Part shown: positions 58,328-64,000 of the stretch, in pieces | How positions within the stretch are numbered: position 1 is the stretch's first letter | How the letters are laid out: each line of letters starts with the position of its first letter | DNA from: Acetobacter lovaniensis | Lineage (GTDB): Bacteria; Pseudomonadota; Alphaproteobacteria; Acetobacterales; Acetobacteraceae | NCBI RefSeq assembly: GCF_014207635.1 | Contig: NZ_JACHIE010000008.1 | Location: 1 to 64,000, forward strand | DNA length: 64,000 nucleotides | Direction of reading: 5' to 3' | Translations under genes and position numbers: made by a program | The notes under the pieces: model-generated | Seen by the model: only the letters and a program-made list of their open reading frames with translations | Databases searched by the model: none | What the model was told of the DNA's origin: nothing

Positions 58328-60076
58328 ATGCACATGACATCTGTTGTGCTTCTACTCTTGCTGATAACGGCGGTAGCAGGGCCTGCTGCCCGGCTTATGC
58401 GCCTGCCGTTGCCACTTTTATTGATCATCTGCGGCATTGTGGCATCACTCCTCGGGTTTCATATTGATTTTGAACCCGACACCTTTTTGCTCCTCTTTAT
58501 TCCTCCCCTGCTTTTTTCTGACGCATATCTCATGCCGTTGCACGATTTTCGTGAATTGCGCTGGCCTGTCCTGCTACTGGCCGTAGGACTGGTTATTTTT
58601 AGCACCATCATGGGCGGGTATTTTATTCACTGGCTCCTTCCTGTGGTCCCCCTTGCCGCAGCATTTGCCCTGGCGGCCATCCTTTCCCCCACCGATGCAG
58701 TGGCCGTGGGTGGCATGATTGATGAAGAGCGCGTTCCCAGACGCTTTTTACATATTCTGCAAGGAGAAGCCCTGCTGAATGATGCGTCCGGCCTTGTCTG
58801 CTTCAAATTTGCAGTGGCTGCCAGTCTGACAGGCACTTTTTCTGTCATGCATGCCTCTTTCAGATTTATGCTTGTGGCCGTTGGGGGCATTTTAATTGGT
58901 ATGGCTTTGACGTTCGGCTTTAATTTTATCAACCGTATTCTATCCCGTCATGGTTTTGACGAACCCACAACACAGATCACGCTCATGACCCTGTTGCCTT
59001 TTGCCGCTTACCTGCTGGCTGAGCATCTGGAAGTATCCGGCATACTCGCGGCAGTCAGCGCTGGGTTAAGTCTTAACCAGAGCAGGGTATTTGGTTCGGC
59101 CCAGACCGCCACACGCCTGCGCGGAAGTGCCGTATGGGAAATGATTACTTTTGTTTTTAATGGTCTGGTCTTTCTTCTGCTTGGTCTGCAACTGCCAGAT
59201 ATTGCAACACAAGGCATCAACACCGCCAATCAGGCGGGCGATAGCACCTGGTCTTTGGTTGGCACCATTATCCTGCTGACCAGCATGCTGCTTCTGCTCC
59301 GTCTGGTCTGGATATTTTTCATAAGCAGCACACGCTACCTGATTGCAAAAATACGTGGGCATAAGACAGGCCGGGTTTCCGTTACGGAAACAGCGGCCAT
59401 GACCATAGGCGGCGTTCGAGGCGCGGTAACGCTGGCGGGTATCCTCTCCCTTCCCATTGCAGAAAACGGTTTACCGGCATTCCCCATGCGGGATCTGCTT
59501 GTAACCTTTGCTGCTGGTGTCATTATGACGTCTCTCCTGATCGCAGCACTTGTATTGCCACCTTTAAGCCGCCGCCTTCGCCATGATGGTGGAGACCCGG
59601 TTAACCGGAAAGCAGATGAAGCCCGGACTCTGCTTGCGCTGGAAGCCATAGCGGAAATGGAGCGCCAGTCTGCCCTTGTCACCAAACAGCTGGATGAAAT
59701 TACTGCACAGCAACGTGCAGAAGTGACAGCAGCCTTGATTGCTGAATACCGCTTCAGACTACGGCTTCTGGAAGACGCCCCTGATGACAAACTTAAAGCC
59801 GAAGACTGCCAGAACCCTGACGGCCCACACCGGGATACGGCTTTGGCAAGGCGACGGTTTGAAGCAGCCTTGCGCCTCCATCTGCTCCGGACAGAGCGTA
59901 AGGCTCTGGCGCGCATGCGTCAGGAAGGACAGGTGAGTGACGAAATAGAACGTCTGTTAACCCATGACCTCGATCTGGAAGAAACTGCGCTTTCGGGTAG
60001 TGCTCGCGCCCTGCCGAGACATCTGCACTACACGGACGGCCCCAAAATGTTCAACCCGCTCATTTATACGGGCTGA
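58328..60076 (+). CDS. CPA1 Na+/H+ antiporter (NhaP/YjcE type) with cytoplasmic tail
   Basis: The 582-residue membrane protein has about twelve segments in its first 410 residues. Core motifs are LLFSDAYLMPLHDFRE, AILSPTDAVAVGGM and LQGEALLNDASGLVCFKFA (the N-D ion-binding pair), and GGVRGAVTLAGILSLP. The C-terminal tail is hydrophilic and helical (LALEAIAEMERQSALVTKQLDEITAQQ, FRLRLLEDAPDDK). ATG 58328 directly precedes the first membrane segment (SVVLLLLLITAVAG); the frame is open upstream to 58187. It differs from the antiporter at 609-2426, which has a nucleotide-binding-like tail. Confidence 0.9.
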   Translation: MHMTSVVLLLLLITAVAGPAARLMRLPLPLLLIICGIVASLLGFHIDFEPDTFLLLFIPPLLFSDAYLMPLHDFRELRWPVLLLAVGLVIFSTIMGGYFIHWLLPVVPLAAAFALAAILSPTDAVAVGGMIDEERVPRRFLHILQGEALLNDASGLVCFKFAVAASLTGTFSVMHASFRFMLVAVGGILIGMALTFGFNFINRILSRHGFDEPTTQITLMTLLPFAAYLLAEHLEVSGILAAVSAGLSLNQSRVFGSAQTATRLRGSAVWEMITFVFNGLVFLLLGLQLPDIATQGINTANQAGDSTWSLVGTIILLTSMLLLLRLVWIFFISSTRYLIAKIRGHKTGRVSVTETAAMTIGGVRGAVTLAGILSLPIAENGLPAFPMRDLLVTFAAGVIMTSLLIAALVLPPLSRRLRHDGGDPVNRKADEARTLLALEAIAEMERQSALVTKQLDEITAQQRAEVTAALIAEYRFRLRLLEDAPDDKLKAEDCQNPDGPHRDTALARRRFEAALRLHLLRTERKALARMRQEGQVSDEIERLLTHDLDLEETALSGSARALPRHLHYTDGPKMFNPLIYTG

Positions 60077-60098
60077 ATGATGGCTCTGTGCACCATGT

Positions 60099-60830
60099 TC
60101 AGGATGCAACATCGGTCAAAATAACAACAGCGTCCTGTGTAGCCATGACAACCACGCGCTCCGTCTGGGTCAGCATTGCGCCATCCCCCTCGCTCAGAGA
60201 CATGCCACATATGGTAATGCCGCCACGAACCACCAGCACATACAGGTCTCGGCCCTGCATTGTCTGGTAAGCAGCTCCTTCCCCTGCGGGAATGTGAGCA
60301 TGTAATACCCTGCTGAGCGCCCTGAGTGTTACGGGGGCGCCGTCAGCTATGACCTCCATCTCCTCCGGGTCATCTTCGGGAAAACCGGAGGCAACAATCC
60401 GAAAACCGCCATCTTCCAGCTTTGGAAAAGCCTCTCTCGCTTCCTGCGTGGGCTCTCCTCCCTCCGTATCAGCCAGAAGCCAGAACTGGATAAACGAGGC
60501 CCCGTCCGCCCCGGCCTGCCACGCCAAGCCGTGAACACCCGCCCCGGTGCTGAGCAGATGCAGACCGCCAGAATGTATGGCTTCTGCTGGAAAACCCTCC
60601 ACACCTGTCCGCAATGAACCTGAGCGTAGCCATGTTATAATATCCACATTGGCTTCTGGCCCCAGTTGGTAACAGCCTTGCGATGGGATTGTTCCAAGAT
60701 TGATCGCCCTTAGCCGTCCCTCATGCTCATCCTGCGGTGTCTGATAATCCGCAAAGGCAAAATGGCACCGCAAGGTAAGCGTATTAGAATGGGCCAGACC
60801 CAGACTATCCGCCCGACGGATGGTTATCAT
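60099..60830 (-). CDS. Pirin-family bicupin protein (YhaK-like)
   Basis: The 243-residue protein has a pirin/bicupin layout: ITIRRADSLG at the N-terminus, IITWLRSGSLRTG, SGGLHLLSTGAGVHGLAWQAG and FIQFWLLADTEGGEP. The C-terminal cupin is VTLRALSRVLHAHIPAGEGAAYQTMQGRDLYVLVVRGGITICGMSLSEGDGAMLT. The canonical pirin metal ligands (H-P-H-x-G) are replaced, so it may not bind iron in the usual way. It is convergent with the antiporter gene and lies 9 nt from the efflux outer-membrane gene on the same strand. Confidence 0.82.
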   Translation of the reverse strand: MITIRRADSLGLAHSNTLTLRCHFAFADYQTPQDEHEGRLRAINLGTIPSQGCYQLGPEANVDIITWLRSGSLRTGVEGFPAEAIHSGGLHLLSTGAGVHGLAWQAGADGASFIQFWLLADTEGGEPTQEAREAFPKLEDGGFRIVASGFPEDDPEEMEVIADGAPVTLRALSRVLHAHIPAGEGAAYQTMQGRDLYVLVVRGGITICGMSLSEGDGAMLTQTERVVVMATQDAVVILTDVAS

Positions 60831-60839
60831 GGCGTATTC

Positions 60840-62363
60840 TCACACATGTCTGGTAGTCTCTCCGGCGTCCGGGTACAGTATTTCCCAGCCACCGCCAATG
60901 GCACGGTAGAGATGCGTAACAGAACCCGCTACATGCGCGGTGGCCTCGACCAGTTCACTTTGCGAAGCCAGCAAGACGTTCTGCGCACTCAGCACATTCA
61001 AAAAGTCGGATGAACCCTGCACATACTGCGCCTGGGCAACATCAAGAGCTACCTCGTTCTGCTGTACGGCCTGCGCCAGTTCATCCCGTCTTTTCTGGGC
61101 GGCGGTAAAATCTGCCATGGCATCATCAATTTCCTGCCATGCCTTAAGTACTGTGCGCTGGAATAAAACCGAAGCTTCCTGCTGCTGCGCCTTACGCAGG
61201 TGGAGTTGTCCCGTCAGCCGTCCGCCTTCAAAAATTGGCAGTGTCGCAGTAGGACCAAACCCATATTGGCGGGACGCCCATGACCCAAGTCCACTAAACT
61301 GGAGCGCCTGCACATCCAGACTGCCAGACAGTGTAATACGCGGGAAAAAATCGGCTACAGCCACGCCTATACTGGCTGTGGCCGCATGGAGCCGGTCTGC
61401 CGCCATCCGAATATCCGGCCGCCGCTGTGCCAGTTCCGATGGCAGACCTATGGGCACATAATCCGGCACTGGGGGCACTGCCGCTGGCTTACCCAATACG
61501 GCATCAAGGGCACCGGGCTCACGCGCGACCAGAAAGCTCAGGCTATTCAGCAAATGTGTGGCCTGCGCCTGCAGGGGGGCGGCACGGGATTCAAACATGT
61601 GCAACTGCCCCGTAGCCTGCGCCACATCCAGCCGGGTTGCAGCCCCCTGCTCCAGCCGCATGGTGGTCAGTTGCACACTGTGGCGGGCAATGGCGATATT
61701 ATGGTCCAGAATACCAATCTGCGCCTGTGTGGCGCGCAGGTCTATGTAGGTCTGGGCAGTTTCAGCCATAAGGGAGACCAGTATGTCACGCCGGAATTCT
61801 TCCGTGGCATGTACAGCAGCAGTTGCCGCCTCGACCTGCCTGCGCACATGCCCCCATAGATCCACCTCCCATGAAGCATTCATTCCGTATTGTGGAAGGT
61901 TAAAAGAAGGGTTGCCAACACTCCCCGGTAACGCAGCGGGGCCAAAACCCTGAGCACCACTGGCAATACTTCCCGCCCCGGCCTGCTCCATGTTCCCCAT
62001 CAGCCCCAGAATACCATTGCTGCTCGCCCGTTCCCGCGCGTAGGAGGCATTGGCCTCCATGTGGGGAAGTTGGGCAGCACTGGCAATGCGCCGCTCCGCC
62101 CGGCTCTGCATCAACCGCAGACTGGCAGCCTGCAGGTCCAGATTGGACGCAGCAACCTCCCGCTCCAGCCGTGACAGAACCGGATCATGGAAGAGGGTCC
62201 ACCAGGCAGGATCGGTTGAGGCCGTGCTGATCCGGCTTTGCGCGGGAGGCTGTGTCGCCCGCCATGTCGCGGGCGCACTGACCTGAGGTTTATGATAATC
62301 CGGCCCTACAGTGCAGCCCGCAAGGGCGAGGAATGAAAGGCCGGTAAGGAGCAGGTGCTTCAT
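60840..62363 (-). CDS. Outer-membrane efflux lipoprotein, NodT/OprM family
   Basis: The 507-residue protein forms the outer-membrane channel of a tripartite pump. The lipoprotein signal KHLLLTGLSFLALAGC (Cys17) is followed by TVGPDYHKPQVSAPATW. The two halves carry the usual helical hairpins (LDLQAASLRLMQSRAERRIASAAQLP; AQYVQGSSDFLNVLSAQNVLLASQSELVEATAHVAGSVTHLYRAIGGGW). ATG 62363 is 4 nt after the HlyD stop. It is the last pump gene of the operon. Confidence 0.93.
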   Translation of the reverse strand: MKHLLLTGLSFLALAGCTVGPDYHKPQVSAPATWRATQPPAQSRISTASTDPAWWTLFHDPVLSRLEREVAASNLDLQAASLRLMQSRAERRIASAAQLPHMEANASYARERASSNGILGLMGNMEQAGAGSIASGAQGFGPAALPGSVGNPSFNLPQYGMNASWEVDLWGHVRRQVEAATAAVHATEEFRRDILVSLMAETAQTYIDLRATQAQIGILDHNIAIARHSVQLTTMRLEQGAATRLDVAQATGQLHMFESRAAPLQAQATHLLNSLSFLVAREPGALDAVLGKPAAVPPVPDYVPIGLPSELAQRRPDIRMAADRLHAATASIGVAVADFFPRITLSGSLDVQALQFSGLGSWASRQYGFGPTATLPIFEGGRLTGQLHLRKAQQQEASVLFQRTVLKAWQEIDDAMADFTAAQKRRDELAQAVQQNEVALDVAQAQYVQGSSDFLNVLSAQNVLLASQSELVEATAHVAGSVTHLYRAIGGGWEILYPDAGETTRHV

Positions 62364-62367
62364 GCCG

Positions 62368-63444
62368 TTACTGCCAGATATAGCGTGCATCATGGGCATG
62401 CGACCCTTCGGGTTTTGAGGCTGTGTCAATATTCACTTCCACCGACATACCAACCCTGACCTTAGCCGCCATGGGCTGGTCAGGGTCAAATGTCAGCTTG
62501 ACCGGAATACGCTGGACGACCTTGGTAAAGTTACCGGTGGCGTTATCTGGCTGAATGGGGGCAAAAGCCACGCCAGTGGCAGGGGCCAGTGAATCCACAT
62601 GGGCCTTGAGTGGCTGACCGGGGAACGTATCCACCCAGACAGTTGCCCGCTGGCCTGCCTGAACGTTGGTGAGTTGCGTTTCCTGAAAATTGGCAAGCAC
62701 ATAAGCTGACTGCGTGGGCACCACCGCCAGAATACCCGTGCCCGGATGGACATAGGCCCCAACGCGCACACCACGCTCACCCACAACCCCGTCCACCGGT
62801 GCTGGAATGGAGCAATAGGACAGGTTGAGCTCCGCCTGTTTGGCGGCCCCTTGCGCGTGCAGCAGAACGCCTCTGGCATGTTCAAGCTGCGCCTGAAGCA
62901 CCGCAACCTGACGTACTGCGGCATCTACCCCCGCCTGGTCGCGGGTCATGGCTGCCAGTGCTTCTTTTTCATGCGCTTCGGAAGACTGCTTCTGCTCAAT
63001 GGTACCGGCCCCGCCGGATGAGAGGTTGCGGTAGCGTGTGGTGTTCTGGCGTGCGAACATCAGGTCAGCCTGATCTGCCAGAACAGCCGCACGGGCCTGT
63101 GCTATAAGGGCGTCCTGACGGCTCAGTTCCGCACTCAGGTTTGCAACATCTCCTTCAGCCGCCGCCACATTGCCTTTGGCAACGTCCAGGGCTGCGCGGT
63201 AGTCATCATCCTCAATATGGGCCAGTTCCTCACCTGCACGCACACGCTCGTTGTCCTGAGCAATAACGCGGTCTATGCGGCCCGCGACCTTGGGAGCTAC
63301 GGTTGTAAAATCGGCCGTAACATACGCATCATTTGTGTACTGGTTGACACCATCCCCATTAACCAGATGTGCGCCGCCCCATGCGGCAAGGGCAAGGACG
63401 CCAGCGGCACATCCGGCATAAAGCAGAGGTTTTTTGTAAATCAT
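62368..63444 (-). CDS. EmrA/HlyD-family membrane fusion protein
   Basis: The roughly 358-residue adaptor has one N-terminal membrane anchor (LLYAGCAAGVLALAAWGGAHLV), a lipoyl/barrel-sandwich domain (YVTADFTTVAPKVAGRIDRVIAQDNERVRAGEELAHIEDDDYRAALD and PAPVDGVVGERGVRVGAYVHPGTGILAVVP) and a long coiled-coil hairpin between. It links the inner-membrane transporter to the outer-membrane channel. ATG 63444 gives the natural N-terminus; upstream frame to 63522 overlaps the MFS gene. Confidence 0.92.
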   Translation of the reverse strand: MIYKKPLLYAGCAAGVLALAAWGGAHLVNGDGVNQYTNDAYVTADFTTVAPKVAGRIDRVIAQDNERVRAGEELAHIEDDDYRAALDVAKGNVAAAEGDVANLSAELSRQDALIAQARAAVLADQADLMFARQNTTRYRNLSSGGAGTIEQKQSSEAHEKEALAAMTRDQAGVDAAVRQVAVLQAQLEHARGVLLHAQGAAKQAELNLSYCSIPAPVDGVVGERGVRVGAYVHPGTGILAVVPTQSAYVLANFQETQLTNVQAGQRATVWVDTFPGQPLKAHVDSLAPATGVAFAPIQPDNATGNFTKVVQRIPVKLTFDPDQPMAAKVRVGMSVEVNIDTASKPEGSHAHDARYIWQ

Positions 63445-63460
63445 GATCTGTTGTTCCGGT

Positions 63461-64000
63461 TTAATGAGCAGGAGTATTGGGGGCAGGTGCGCGCGGCGGA
63501 TACACGCGATGCGGCAGAACAAGATTCATGGCGGCATAACCGAGACAGACCCAGATCAGCACGTAGTACAGATCGGTCAGTGCAAGAACCAGCGACTGCT
63601 CATGCACAAAGGTGTGGAAAACCTGCAATCCATTCCACGCAACATGCGCACCATCGACTGATGTGCCACCAAGCTGCTGGTCAATTGGATTAGCCATACC
63701 CTGTAGCGCCAGTTGCTGTGTGCCGTGGTGATCGAGCAGCATGGTAGAATGGTATTGCTCGCGTCTGCGGGTAGCGGTTGAAAAAATGGCAAAAGCGACC
63801 GCACTGGCCAACCCTTTGAGCATGTTCACCATACCGGAAATAAATGGCCCATCTGCGGGCCCCATAGCCATTGTCGCCAGCATAAGGGTGGGGATAACGG
63901 TCATAGGCTGGCCAAATACCTGAAGGATCTGAAGCGGGTAAAAATTATCCCGCACCCAGTCCACCGTCAGCCACGTGCCTAACCAGGCGGAAACGGCAAG
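63461..64000 (-). CDS. DHA2-family MFS drug efflux permease (EmrB-like), C-terminal part
   Basis: The last 179 residues of a 14-segment major facilitator are in the window; the N-terminus lies beyond 64000. FYPLQILQVFGQPMTVIPTLMLATMAM and GPADGPFISGMVNMLKGLASAVAFAIFSTATRRREQYH are typical of the C-terminal half of EmrB/DHA2 transporters, and ALTDLYYVLIWVCLGYAAMNLVLP is the last membrane segment. With the EmrA-like and NodT-like genes downstream it forms an emrB-emrA-nodT type tripartite multidrug pump. Confidence 0.88.
   Translation of the reverse strand, partial: LAVSAWLGTWLTVDWVRDNFYPLQILQVFGQPMTVIPTLMLATMAMGPADGPFISGMVNMLKGLASAVAFAIFSTATRRREQYHSTMLLDHHGTQQLALQGMANPIDQQLGGTSVDGAHVAWNGLQVFHTFVHEQSLVLALTDLYYVLIWVCLGYAAMNLVLPHRVYPPRAPAPNTPAH

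Overview
The window is a piece of an alphaproteobacterial chromosome, most likely an acetic acid bacterium (Acetobacteraceae such as Acetobacter or Komagataeibacter). This rests on the moderately GC-rich coding sequence, the gene content (NhaP antiporters, Cu/Zn superoxide dismutase, MYG1, OprO/P-like porin) and remnants of IS3 and IS5/IS1031-type insertion sequences. It is an inference, not a database match. No tRNA, rRNA or CRISPR array was seen.

Left host arm (1-14463): nested transposase remnants that truncate a small zinc-ribbon ORF; an NhaP-type antiporter; a guaB-rsmB-like operon on the minus strand; a peptide-type ABC transporter binding protein; a cluster with a zinc metallopeptidase, a transglutaminase-like protease, a circularly permuted ATP-grasp protein and an alpha-E protein; a secreted peroxiredoxin; and a Tat-exported lactonase-fold beta-propeller protein.

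Prophage (14464-51527, 37,064 bp): a complete-looking Mu-like transposable prophage. Its ends can be placed to the base. The host pentamer CCCAT is duplicated on both sides (14459-14463 and 51528-51532). Both termini start 5'-TGTA and carry TGGAACCAACAG exactly 19 nt inside. Deleting the prophage and one CCCAT restores a normal lactonase C-terminus, so the phage sits inside that gene. Layout: a leftward lysogeny operon (LexA-like repressor plus two small ORFs); a rightward early operon (Ner, ParB-like, MuA-type transposase, MuB-type ATPase, small ORFs, DUF3164, GemA, DUF2786); a Mor/C-family activator; then three late operons. Each late operon starts with a copy of one 25-bp element lying about 45 nt upstream of its first ATG. 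They correspond to Mu Plys (lysozyme, terminase, portal, F, G), Mu PI (protease/scaffold, capsid, sheath, tube, tape measure, baseplate) and Mu PP (gp46-48, tail fibre, lysis-type genes, DNA adenine methylase).

Right host arm (51528-64000): the displaced 3' end of the lactonase gene, an OprO/P-like porin plus sulfate-type binding protein operon, an MBL-fold hydrolase, a MYG1-family protein, sodC, a second Na+/H+ antiporter, a pirin-like protein and a tripartite drug-efflux operon that runs off the window.

The points most worth checking are the exact insertion, the late-promoter element with possibly leaderless genes, a PBECR-type nuclease-like domain on the head morphogenesis protein, a terminase-derived tail on the DUF2786 protein, a probable -1 frameshift in the tail-assembly gene, and a methylase start without a Shine-Dalgarno sequence behind two RNA hairpins.
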